This document shows positions 26,797 to 34,426 of a stretch of DNA of 64,000 nt, piece after piece (the stretch's first letter is position 1; each line of letters opens with the position of its first letter). Made by a program: the position numbers and the translations under genes. The notes beneath the pieces were generated by a model. That model saw only the letters and a program-made list of their open reading frames with translations, was not told where the DNA came from and made no database searches. This DNA is from Dyadobacter jiangsuensis. GTDB lineage: Bacteria; Bacteroidota; Bacteroidia; Cytophagales; Spirosomataceae. The stretch is taken from contig NZ_PYAS01000003.1 of assembly GCF_003014695.1 (NCBI RefSeq), positions 496,001 to 560,000 on the forward strand, in the 5' to 3' direction.

Positions 26797-27555
26797 CTAG
26801 CGGGTCGTGTAACCGCCATTGGCAAAAATGGTCTGGCCGGTAATCCACCAGCCGTCTGTAACGAGGAACTCTACGAGCGGAGCGATATCCTTGATATCCG
26901 TCAATCCTCCGAGCGCGGAAGCTGATTTGTGATAGGCTACCGCGTCAGCGCTTTCCTGGCCGTAAAAGAACGGCGTATCCATCGGGCCGGGAGCGACGGC
27001 CGTTACAGAAATGCTCCTGGTGCCAAACTCCTTGGAAGCGGCGCGGGTATAATGCTCAACGGGAGCTTTTTGCCCGGCATAAGTTGCGTACAACCCGGTA
27101 TAGGCGGCCAAAAGCGAGGTGACGATCGTGCATATTTTGCCGTTTTCATTGAGTTTTTTGCCGGCTTCCCCGATAAAGAAGTAGGCCACTTTGGAGTTAA
27201 TATCCGCCATGCTGTCATATTCAGCCTCCGTAGTTTCGGTGAATGGCTTTTTCAAAACCTTGCCAACGGTATTAATGGCGATGTCGATGCCGCCGAATCG
27301 CGTAATCGTTTCATCGAAAAAGCGGGTGATGTTGCTAATCCGGGTAAGGTCGCCCTGGAATAGGAACCCGTCCGCTCCTTCGGCCTCTACGGCTGCAAGT
27401 GTTTCCTCCGCTTCGGAGCGGGAGCTTTCGCTATTGTAATGAATCGCAAGTTTGGAGGCACCCTTCTTTGCAAAATCACGGGCCAGCAAACCTCCGAGGT
27501 TCTTCCCACCACCCGCAATCAGTACTACTTTGCCTTTGAGATCGTTTCTTGACAT
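26797..27555 (-). CDS. Short-chain dehydrogenase/reductase (SDR)
   Basis: 252 residues, the usual length for a classical SDR. A Rossmann fold has GGGKNLGG at about 15-22 for NAD(P). An INTVGK stretch stands where NNAG normally sits. The catalytic YAGQK (Tyr/Lys of YxxxK) lies near residue 160, with a Ser in TSLLAAY before it, and PGPMDTPFF follows. The acidic/basic pattern after strand 2 (HYNSESSRSEAE) suits NADPH, without proof. The reaction is unknown. The AraC-type gene lies 76 bp upstream on the same strand and probably controls it. Confidence 0.92.
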   Translation of the reverse strand: MSRNDLKGKVVLIAGGGKNLGGLLARDFAKKGASKLAIHYNSESSRSEAEETLAAVEAEGADGFLFQGDLTRISNITRFFDETITRFGGIDIAINTVGKVLKKPFTETTEAEYDSMADINSKVAYFFIGEAGKKLNENGKICTIVTSLLAAYTGLYATYAGQKAPVEHYTRAASKEFGTRSISVTAVAPGPMDTPFFYGQESADAVAYHKSASALGGLTDIKDIAPLVEFLVTDGWWITGQTIFANGGYTTR

Positions 27556-27631
27556 TATTTCTGATTTTTAGTTAATAATGCCAAAGGTAGACCGTCCGTT
27601 CGGGGCGGTTATGGTGAACTTTTCAGATTTT

Positions 27632-28012
27632 TCAGTCGACGACCGATACCCTTTGCCGGTATTGTCCCGGCGTTATTCCTGCATATTTTTTGTAGAATTT
27701 TGAGAAGTTGGAAGGGTCATAACTTAGCTTGCGGGCGATCTCAGCAGCCGGAATATCGGTTTCATCCATCATGCTATTCGCTTTTTCCAGGATCTTTTGA
27801 ATATAGAAATGGCAAGGGTGATTTCCGGTACCCTGCTTGACAACAGCAATCAGGTGTTTATGAGAAATACATAGCTCCTCCGCGATGTCGCTCAGCTCCA
27901 TCATTTCTGTTTGCCGTCCTGCCGCCAGGTCCGAAAGGTGTGAATCGATCAGTTTGAAATAAGCGGCGATCAATTCCATATGTCGTGCTGCGGTACTTTC
28001 TTCTGCTGCCAT
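27632..28012 (-). CDS. AraC-family DNA-binding domain protein
   Basis: 126 residues, consisting almost only of the two-HTH AraC domain: first HTH LSDIAEELCISHKHLIAVVK, second IPAAEIARKLSYDPSNFSKFYKKYAGITPGQYR. A short helical N terminus replaces a sensor domain. It lies just upstream of the SDR gene on the same strand. It may respond through another protein or be constitutive. A palindrome 15-31 bp upstream of its start is a candidate autoregulatory site. Confidence 0.9.
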   Translation of the reverse strand: MAAEESTAARHMELIAAYFKLIDSHLSDLAAGRQTEMMELSDIAEELCISHKHLIAVVKQGTGNHPCHFYIQKILEKANSMMDETDIPAAEIARKLSYDPSNFSKFYKKYAGITPGQYRQRVSVVD

Positions 28013-28027
28013 AGCCGGAGTTTTGAA

Positions 28028-28043
28028 AATGTAAAATTACATT
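28028..28043. promoter_or_regulatory. AATGTAA-AA-TTACATT inverted repeat upstream of the AraC-type gene
   Basis: 7-bp perfect arms around a 2-bp centre, 15 bp before the start codon at 28012. On the minus strand it contains TAATTTTA, one base off the TAnnTTTG -7 element, so a repressor bound here would block transcription. Confidence 0.35.
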
Positions 28044-28141
28044 AATAACCATCGTACTGAGCTTTTGAATTAAATCCGCAATGGAATTGGCATGCTCACT
28101 CAGTCAGGTTTCTCTCACGAGAAAATTCGGCGGCAATCTGG

Positions 28142-28897
28142 CTAAACGTCGTATTCCCCAATAAAGCTCGGGTATTTTCCTTCCGCGGGGTAGTAGTAGA
28201 ATGCAAAGAGCAGCTTGCTTCCCGGCGGGACCTTGTCGCCGTTTGCATCTAGTCCAATGCGGTCGCTTACCCATCGCGACTGTTTAAGAATTTCGATTAG
28301 TTTGTCGTCCAACGCCGGATTGAATCCCGTGATGGTCTTAACGGAATCCACTGTCAAATTGCCGTTAAAAGTAATTTCAAAAATTGCAAAACGCTTTCTT
28401 AATGTCTCGCCCCGAAAAACCGCAAGACGCTCGCCGAGGTCGGCACCGAAGCGTATTTTGCTGGTTGTGATAATATTGCGCTGCTTCAAAAAGTCAAGCA
28501 TTTCCAGTTCACGATCCTGGTTGTTGCGCCTGGGACTGGTTAATATCACATAGCCGGAGCATGAATCGAAAATATAACGGCCACCATCCGCTTTGCGCGC
28601 ATAGACCAGCATTTCCGTCCCTATTTCAAAGAAAACGTCGCAAGAGCTCCTCCGTTTTCCGTCGCTGCTTCCGTAAATAGATAAGGATTTGACCGGATCA
28701 CCCTTGAAAAGCTGATGAATGACGATGTTGGACTTATAATGAGGTGCCGAGCCTTGGTTGGGAAAAGTTTGGGTCACAGTTATTCTGGCGACAAAGTCGG
28801 ACTGGATGTATTTCTCCATAAACTTTGGTTCTAAGCAACTGCACGCATTTCCGTCAAAGGCAAGCGCCAAGGTTATGAGTAGAATAAGGTACTTCAT
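28142..28897 (-). CDS. Secreted TIMP/NTR-like domain protein with TonB-C-like tail
   Basis: 251 residues. Signal peptide to about 18, then CSCLEP at the mature start, the Cys-x-Cys entry seen in TIMP/netrin-like folds. SDFVARITVTQTF and LFKGDPVKSLSIYGS fit the beta-barrel of that fold, with two later Cys residues (SSC, DSCSGY). The C-terminal part (about 170-240: GFNPALDDKLIEILKQSRW, PPGSKLLFAFYY) resembles the C-terminal fold of energy-transducer TonB. Function is unknown. It has no obvious operon partner. Confidence 0.75.
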   Translation of the reverse strand: MKYLILLITLALAFDGNACSCLEPKFMEKYIQSDFVARITVTQTFPNQGSAPHYKSNIVIHQLFKGDPVKSLSIYGSSDGKRRSSCDVFFEIGTEMLVYARKADGGRYIFDSCSGYVILTSPRRNNQDRELEMLDFLKQRNIITTSKIRFGADLGERLAVFRGETLRKRFAIFEITFNGNLTVDSVKTITGFNPALDDKLIEILKQSRWVSDRIGLDANGDKVPPGSKLLFAFYYYPAEGKYPSFIGEYDV

Positions 28898-29062
28898 CAG
28901 GACACATGTAAGTAATCTACGGTAATATACGTAGGTAAATGTATAAATAAATTATATACTTCTGTGGGCAGCGCGGTTTGCAGCATTATTGTAATCGTTT
29001 GAAGCTTCTCGCACGAGGAATTGCGGTATATTCGGCCATTCATATCCATAACAATCTATCAC

Positions 29063-29440
29063 ATGAGTACAATAGAAAAGGCTTCTGCACCAGCAGTACC
29101 GATTTCAAAAGCATTGGTGTCCAACGGATTATTGTTCATTTCGGGTCAGATCGGTTCTGCCGGCGGGCAGTTGGTGACGAGTTCCTTCGAGGATGAGGTA
29201 AAGCAGGTGTTTACCAATATTGAGACGATTCTTCAAGAGTATGAGCTGACTTTCAGTCACATTGTGAGTGTGACGGTGTATCTGACAGATATGAGGTATT
29301 TCGACGAGCTGAATGCGGTGTATCAAACTTACTTTGCCGACCGCTATCCGACCCGTACCTGCATAGCCGTGGCAGGTTTGCCCAAACAAGCGCGGGTTGA
29401 ACTAACCACAATCGCCAGTTTAGAGCTGAAAGCGAGCTAG
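29063..29440 (+). CDS. RidA-family reactive enamine/imine deaminase
   Basis: 125 residues from the ATG at 29063; a longer open frame from 29021 adds 14 residues outside the family fold. The YjgF/RidA fold is complete: PISKALVSNGLLFISGQIG, VFTNIETILQEYELTFSHIVSVTVYLTDM in parts, and the active-site segment YPTRTCIAVAGLPKQARVE with the carboxylate-binding Arg before Thr-Cys and the terminal Glu. It would hydrolyse 2-aminoacrylate and similar imines in the cytosol. Confidence 0.95.
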   Translation: MSTIEKASAPAVPISKALVSNGLLFISGQIGSAGGQLVTSSFEDEVKQVFTNIETILQEYELTFSHIVSVTVYLTDMRYFDELNAVYQTYFADRYPTRTCIAVAGLPKQARVELTTIASLELKAS

Positions 29441-29489
29441 GCGGTGCTCACCGGCGAATGATCATTCCGGACGTCGGCGTGTAGCCTGG

Positions 29490-29528
29490 AAAAAATGGGA
29501 CTTGCAAGTTTACTAACCTGCAAGTCCC
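29490..29528 (-). terminator. Intrinsic terminator between convergent ridA-like and glycosyltransferase genes
   Basis: GGGACTTGCA (29497-29506) pairs perfectly with TGCAAGTCCC (29519-29528). On the minus strand it is followed by ATTTTTT, an excellent U tract, so it ends the glycosyltransferase transcript. It may also work, more weakly, on the plus strand. Confidence 0.8.
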
Positions 29529-29600
29529 TGTCAATTTCGGTTTCGATTCCGGCGGAGGAATCGTGCTGTATTCTGTGGTTTTCGTTAATAGGATTCGGCC

Positions 29601-30536
29601 TCAGCTCTTTCCGATTCGGATGCCTGAAAGCCCTTTCTTCATAACATCCTTCACCCTCGATTTCAGGGTTATAGCCAAATCTTCTTCTTCTAATTTCAAT
29701 ACGTAATAGTCCGCGTCGAGAATCGGGACAAAGTATCTCGGATGTTTGATTTCGGAGAAAGTCTCCACAGGGATATTGGCAAATTTATTGTTCTTATCCT
29801 TGGTGTGCGTCGCGCGCGAGTCGAATCCGATGTTGCTGATCAGGTTCACATTCGGGCATATGCAGAGACTGTTGTTCCAGAAATTCATAAATGCATACTG
29901 AAAATCCCAGGTATCGATGGCATTTGTCTTTACCATACTCAAAGTTTTGGCCAGGCGGTCGGTTACCTTTTTGCGGCCATAGACATATTTGAACAGGTCT
30001 TCCTGGACAAAACCGTCCATCAGCAGCAGATTCTCATCATAATTTTCCCAAACCCGGCGCCATGACGCCCAGCCCCATATGTAGGTGTATTTGGAAAAAT
30101 AATAGGTAGCCTCCCCGAATTTTTTGTTGTTGGCCATGCGGGTGCCGGCAATGTGGGCAACGCGCGTATCGTACCGGTATTTTTCAAGCAATGTATCGCA
30201 AAACGCGAAGAACCCTTCTCCCGGCAGGCAATCGTCTTCCAGGACAATGCCTTCCTCCTCATGCTCGAAAAACCATTTAACTGCTCCGCTCACACCCATT
30301 TTACATCCCAGATTCTCCGGCCTGTACAACAGGTGTACTTCGCAGTCCCAATCTATCTGGATCACGCTTCTGGTTTCCTCACACAACGCATCTTCACCTT
30401 TACGGTCCGGCCTGGGGCCGTCGGCAGCCACATAAAGTTTGCTTGGCTGTCCTTCTCTGATCTTTTCGAATACCCGTCGCGTAGTGTCGGGGCGGTTGAA
30501 AATATTTAATAAAACTGGCGATTTGATTTTATACAT
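29601..30536 (-). CDS. Glycosyltransferase (GT-A, nucleotide-diphospho-sugar transferase type)
   Basis: 311 residues from the ATG at 30536; an upstream GTG at 30560 adds 8 residues and is less likely. PVLLNIFNRPDTTRRVFE at the N terminus, YVAADGPR, RPENLGCKMGVSGAVKWFF and the metal-binding GIVLEDDCLP are typical of GT-A enzymes of this type in Bacteroidota. YIWGWASWRRVWENYD follows. It acts in the cytosol on surface-glycan or glycoprotein sugars. It lies downstream of the FkbM gene (63 bp) on the same strand. Confidence 0.85.
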   Translation of the reverse strand: MYKIKSPVLLNIFNRPDTTRRVFEKIREGQPSKLYVAADGPRPDRKGEDALCEETRSVIQIDWDCEVHLLYRPENLGCKMGVSGAVKWFFEHEEEGIVLEDDCLPGEGFFAFCDTLLEKYRYDTRVAHIAGTRMANNKKFGEATYYFSKYTYIWGWASWRRVWENYDENLLLMDGFVQEDLFKYVYGRKKVTDRLAKTLSMVKTNAIDTWDFQYAFMNFWNNSLCICPNVNLISNIGFDSRATHTKDKNNKFANIPVETFSEIKHPRYFVPILDADYYVLKLEEEDLAITLKSRVKDVMKKGLSGIRIGKS

Positions 30537-30599
30537 GGCTACTGAAATAATAACATACACACTGGGTAAATTTCATGCTGGCTGGGGTGCGATACATTG

Positions 30600-31319
30600 T
30601 TATTTACAGCTTTTAAAAATCAGACTCGTCAGCGTCTTGCCAACAAGCTCGTAATCTCTCGAAAACAGCAGGTTGCATACGGGCGAGGTATTTAAATTGG
30701 TCATGTTCAGGTCAAGGTCTTCTGCCACCACCATTGTAGGCCTGAATTTTTCCCAATTGTTGCTCTCCAATACCTGGATATCCAGTCCTTCCACATCGAC
30801 CGTCAGGAAGTCAATCTTCTTACCCTGAGGCAGGTAGTCTTCCAGTACCTTTTCAAGGCGGTACACCGGAATCTCTTTGGTACCGATGATCTTGTACTCC
30901 GTTTGCTGGTCGCGTTCGTCGGAAAGCTCCTGCGAAAAACTGTTCAGCGCAGGCTCGTCGAACATGTAGTATTTCAGCACTCCTTCTTCTCCGGCAATAC
31001 CCATTTCCAGGTTAGTATCGCCCGGGCGCAGCATGTTGAACAGCTTTTGCGTTCCGGGTTTGGGGTCGATATTGATACCCCGCCAGCCCTGCCGGTAGAA
31101 CAAGTAAGTATTCGAAAACCTGAACGGGTGATGTGCTCCCACATCCACGAAGACGCCCTTATATATACGTTGCAGGTAAGACATCAGGATAATGTCTTCG
31201 CCATGCTGCGCATAGGAGCTCCTTTTTGAAGCAAAATGAAAATAGTCACGAAAGGGCATAAATGTTAGGGGGTTGTAAATAAAAACTGATTCAAAATTTA
31301 CTTCATACACCACGGCCAT
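30600..31319 (-). CDS. FkbM-family SAM-dependent methyltransferase
   Basis: 239 residues. A SAM-binding Rossmann part starts at YKGVFVDVGAHHPFRFSNTYLF (key GxGA-like VDVGAHHP, near residue 58) and continues with GINIDPKPG. The FkbM pattern closes with IDFLTVDVEGLDIQVLES near residue 170. Such enzymes O-methylate sugars of surface polysaccharides. The start at 31319 is uncertain; the Met at residue 21 (31259) is possible. Confidence 0.88.
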   Translation of the reverse strand: MAVVYEVNFESVFIYNPLTFMPFRDYFHFASKRSSYAQHGEDIILMSYLQRIYKGVFVDVGAHHPFRFSNTYLFYRQGWRGINIDPKPGTQKLFNMLRPGDTNLEMGIAGEEGVLKYYMFDEPALNSFSQELSDERDQQTEYKIIGTKEIPVYRLEKVLEDYLPQGKKIDFLTVDVEGLDIQVLESNNWEKFRPTMVVAEDLDLNMTNLNTSPVCNLLFSRDYELVGKTLTSLIFKSCK

Positions 31320-31550
31320 GCGCTTTCAGGAGTACCACACCGGCGTCGTATTGACCCTTTGACTAAGCTTGTCGCCTATTAGTTGTAAAGGTGTCACATT
31401 CATTTTTGCCGGGGCCCTCTTAGAGCACCTTGTCATTTTTGCTATTGAGTCTGGAAAATTAAAGTTGAGTAAAAATCGTGCGGATCATGGCAAGTTTTTC
31501 ATCTCGCCCGGCATCATCATTCTGCGTAAGAAATCAATGTCATTTTTAAT

Positions 31551-32867
31551 TTATTTGTTGTTGAATGAAAAAAGCCTTTTAAATCCATCAATCTGATAAC
31601 CAAATAATTGTCGTGTCGCTGAGAACAATGCGTTTGTGAAAATCGCTGAGATATAGAATGAGATTAAAGTGGCTACCGCTGCACCGATCGCGCCCATTTC
31701 AGGTATCAGAATCACATTCAGGAGGAGGTTGATCCCCAACCCGATTCCCGTTTTGTAAATGTTATACCTTTGAAGGTTTTCGATCACCAGGTACTGCCCG
31801 GCTGCTACCCCGATAAACACCGGCACCAGAGCCCAGATATGAGCCACCAACACACCTTCGGCACCTGAAAATTTTGGCCCATACAAAACGTCAATTATCT
31901 GCTTGGAAAAAACGCTGACAAAGATCGCGATGGCAATTGAGATTTTAGTCATCCATTCAATAAAATTGCGGATCTTACCTACAAAGGCTTCGTCGCCTTG
32001 CTGCTGCTTGATTCGCACCAGGGTGGAAAGGTAACTGCCCGATATGGCCACGGGAATGAACAGGAAAATATCCGTTACCCGCGTGGCGCTGCTGAACAGG
32101 CCCAGCTGCGCCTCCCCGGCCAGGCGACCGATCATCAATTGGTCGACCCTCATGTAGAGAATCACCGCCAGATTGGACACCATAAACGGCCAGCCGGCCA
32201 CCAGCAGCTCCCGGACTTTTTCGCGGCTGAATGACCAGGCAAACAGGTTTTGGCGTCTCTGATAGTTATATATGAGCAGAATATAGGCAAACACCGTCTC
32301 ACAGCCAATGGCGGCTGCAAACCATAACAGCGATTTTTCCGTGAGCAGAAAGTAGACTTTGATGGCCGCCCCGATAAAGTACCCGATATTTTTGGAAATG
32401 ACTGTGAGCTTGCTTTGCAGCCTGGCTTGGAATTCCAGGTCGATCACGTCAAACGGCGCAATCAAAAAACTGGGTGACAGCAGTGCAAAAAGGAGGTAGT
32501 ATTGCCGGGGAGCATTGGAAAGGTAGAAATAGAGCCCTACTACCGCCAGGCCTATCGGAATGAAAGCCATGCGGCTTACAAACGCGGTACCGAGAATTTG
32601 CTCCTTTTGATGGGGCGCAGCTGTTATTTCCTTCACCAGAAAACCGTCCATTCCCAGGTTGGCAATCGCTGTTACGATGCTGATGATGGCGACAATGTAG
32701 TTTATTTCTCCCCACTGTGCTGGCCCAAGGTACCTGGCAACCCAGATCCCGACCACCATTCCGATGATCAGCCGGCTTGCTTTGTCAAAGGAAAGCCAAA
32801 CTATGTTCTTAACCACCGGGCTTTGAATAATTGCCCGGAACTTCTCCAGATAGATTGTATACGACAT
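31551..32867 (-). CDS. Oligosaccharide flippase (Wzx/MATE-like)
   Basis: 438 residues from the ATG at 32867, chosen because the 47 codons before it (open to 33008) show no membrane or family character. About 12-14 membrane helices. IVWLSFDKASRLIIGMVVGIWVARYLGPAQWG-type N terminus is the hallmark of polysaccharide exporters (RYLGPAQWGEINY). It would flip lipid-linked oligosaccharides across the inner membrane. With the FkbM and glycosyltransferase genes it makes a partial surface-glycan set on one strand. The 231-bp gap before the FkbM gene shows no gene. Confidence 0.9.
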   Translation of the reverse strand: MSYTIYLEKFRAIIQSPVVKNIVWLSFDKASRLIIGMVVGIWVARYLGPAQWGEINYIVAIISIVTAIANLGMDGFLVKEITAAPHQKEQILGTAFVSRMAFIPIGLAVVGLYFYLSNAPRQYYLLFALLSPSFLIAPFDVIDLEFQARLQSKLTVISKNIGYFIGAAIKVYFLLTEKSLLWFAAAIGCETVFAYILLIYNYQRRQNLFAWSFSREKVRELLVAGWPFMVSNLAVILYMRVDQLMIGRLAGEAQLGLFSSATRVTDIFLFIPVAISGSYLSTLVRIKQQQGDEAFVGKIRNFIEWMTKISIAIAIFVSVFSKQIIDVLYGPKFSGAEGVLVAHIWALVPVFIGVAAGQYLVIENLQRYNIYKTGIGLGINLLLNVILIPEMGAIGAAVATLISFYISAIFTNALFSATRQLFGYQIDGFKRLFSFNNK

Positions 32868-33164
32868 CAGTTTGTTGCGAATCCCGTAAGCCCGTTCCAC
32901 TTTTTGAAGCAGCGGTGCCTTGCGTGCGGCAAATATAGCTGAAAAGTCATACACATGGCTACAATCTGAGTGTGCGGAAATGAAGTGCTTCACGGTGTTA
33001 AATTCCATATTCAGGACCAGGTTTCGAAAATCTCTGGCGAAAAAAGTAAACTGGATACAAACGGGTCATTTACGTTCTATTTTTTGAGTGATGGGCTATT
33101 TAACATTGCAGGACGGCCACTGGTCCGGTGGTCGGCCGTAACATATTCATACATAAATACCTGC
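32868..33164. other. Divergent intergenic region, flippase / chrA
   Basis: 297 bp between the two preferred start codons. Both frames stay open part-way, so the flippase could begin at 33008 and the chrA-like gene at 32970. I see no palindrome, strong promoter or RNA element here. Confidence 0.4.
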
Positions 33165-34352
33165 ATGGAAACCCTGATACCCCCTGGAACAGCCCGTTAC
33201 AGCCTGATGAATCTGACGAAATACTTTCTCCGACTCGGAACATTGGGATTCGGCGGGCCGGTAGCCCTCATTGGCTACATGCACCGCGATCTCGTTGAAG
33301 ACCGCAAATGGATATCGGAAGATGAATACCGCGAAGGCCTCGCACTCGCGCAACTCGCGCCCGGCCCGCTGGCTGCACAGTTGGGTATCTATCTTGGGTA
33401 TGTGCATTACGGTGTGTGGGGAGCCACGCTCACGGGGCTGAGCTTTGTACTTCCGTCGTTTGTAATGGTTGTGCTGCTCGGGATGGCCTATCAGCTTTAT
33501 GGCGGCCTTGCGTGGATGCAGTCGGTTTTCTATGGCGTCGGCTCGGCGGTGATCGGCATTATTACGCTCAGTTGCTACAAGCTGACGATCAAATCGGTTA
33601 GCAAACTGGAAATGCAGGCTATCAGAAGCAAGTGGTTATTGTGGGTATTCTTTGTTTTAATGGCCGTGATCACCGCCATCACCCAGCGGGAAGAAGTCTG
33701 GCTTTTCATCATCCTGGGGCTGGTTTATATGCTGGTTAAAGCGCCTCCGAAGTGGATCAGAAAGTCGAATACCTCGTTGTCTGTCGTCCTGCTGGCCGGT
33801 ACGGGCTTCTGGCAGTTTGATGCCGACAAGCTTTGGCAGCTCGGGTTGTTTTTTACCGAAGCGGGTGCTTTTGTTTTTGGAAGCGGTCTCGCGATCATCC
33901 CGTTCTTGCAGGCTGGTGTGGTGGGCGAAATGGGTTGGCTTAATGAGCAGCAGTTTCTGGATTCGGTAGCAGTTGCGATGATTACGCCCGGGCCTGTGGT
34001 GATAACGGTTGGCTTTATCGGCTTTCTGGTGTCTGGTTTTGCCGGGGCTTGTGTTGCCGCATTGGGCGTTTTTCTTCCCTGTTTTGTATTTACCGTACTT
34101 CCGGCCCCTTACTTCAAAAAGATTTCAAAGAACGAGGGCATTAAGGCGTTTGTAGACGGCATTACCGCGGCTGTGGTTGGGGCGCTGGTGGGATCCGTAT
34201 TTGTGATTGCTACGCGGTCGATTGTGGACGTCACATCTGCATGCATAGCGCTGGCCTCAGTCTTAGCTTTGATTTACATTAAAAAATTGCAGGAACCCTA
34301 CCTCATTCTGGCTGCGGCTATTTTGGGTTATTGCCTCAAAACCTATTTGTGA
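33165..34352 (+). CDS. chrA: ChrA-type chromate transporter (CHR family, two-domain)
   Basis: 395 residues from the ATG at 33165; the open frame extends back to 32970 but the added residues do not fit the family. Two homologous CHR halves are present. The first has LGFGGPVALIGYM, WISEDEYREGLALAQLAPGPLAAQL; the second has GAFVFGSGLAIIPFLQ, WLNEQQFLDSVAVAMITPGPVVI. These FGGP and FGSG motifs and the PGP motifs are the family signature. It exports chromate across the inner membrane. No regulator is adjacent. Confidence 0.95.
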   Translation: METLIPPGTARYSLMNLTKYFLRLGTLGFGGPVALIGYMHRDLVEDRKWISEDEYREGLALAQLAPGPLAAQLGIYLGYVHYGVWGATLTGLSFVLPSFVMVVLLGMAYQLYGGLAWMQSVFYGVGSAVIGIITLSCYKLTIKSVSKLEMQAIRSKWLLWVFFVLMAVITAITQREEVWLFIILGLVYMLVKAPPKWIRKSNTSLSVVLLAGTGFWQFDADKLWQLGLFFTEAGAFVFGSGLAIIPFLQAGVVGEMGWLNEQQFLDSVAVAMITPGPVVITVGFIGFLVSGFAGACVAALGVFLPCFVFTVLPAPYFKKISKNEGIKAFVDGITAAVVGALVGSVFVIATRSIVDVTSACIALASVLALIYIKKLQEPYLILAAAILGYCLKTYL

Positions 34353-34383
34353 CAGCATTAGAGAAAACCGCGTAACTTCAATT

Positions 34384-34422
34384 ACTTCCATTGAGGCCGC
34401 GCATTCATGCCTCAATGGAAGT
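34384..34422. terminator. Bidirectional terminator between chrA and the copper-receptor gene
   Basis: A perfect 14-bp stem (34384-34397 with 34409-34422) with an 11-nt loop in the 74-bp gap between two convergent genes. Moderate A/T follows on both sides. Confidence 0.75.
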
Positions 34423-34426
34423 TAAT

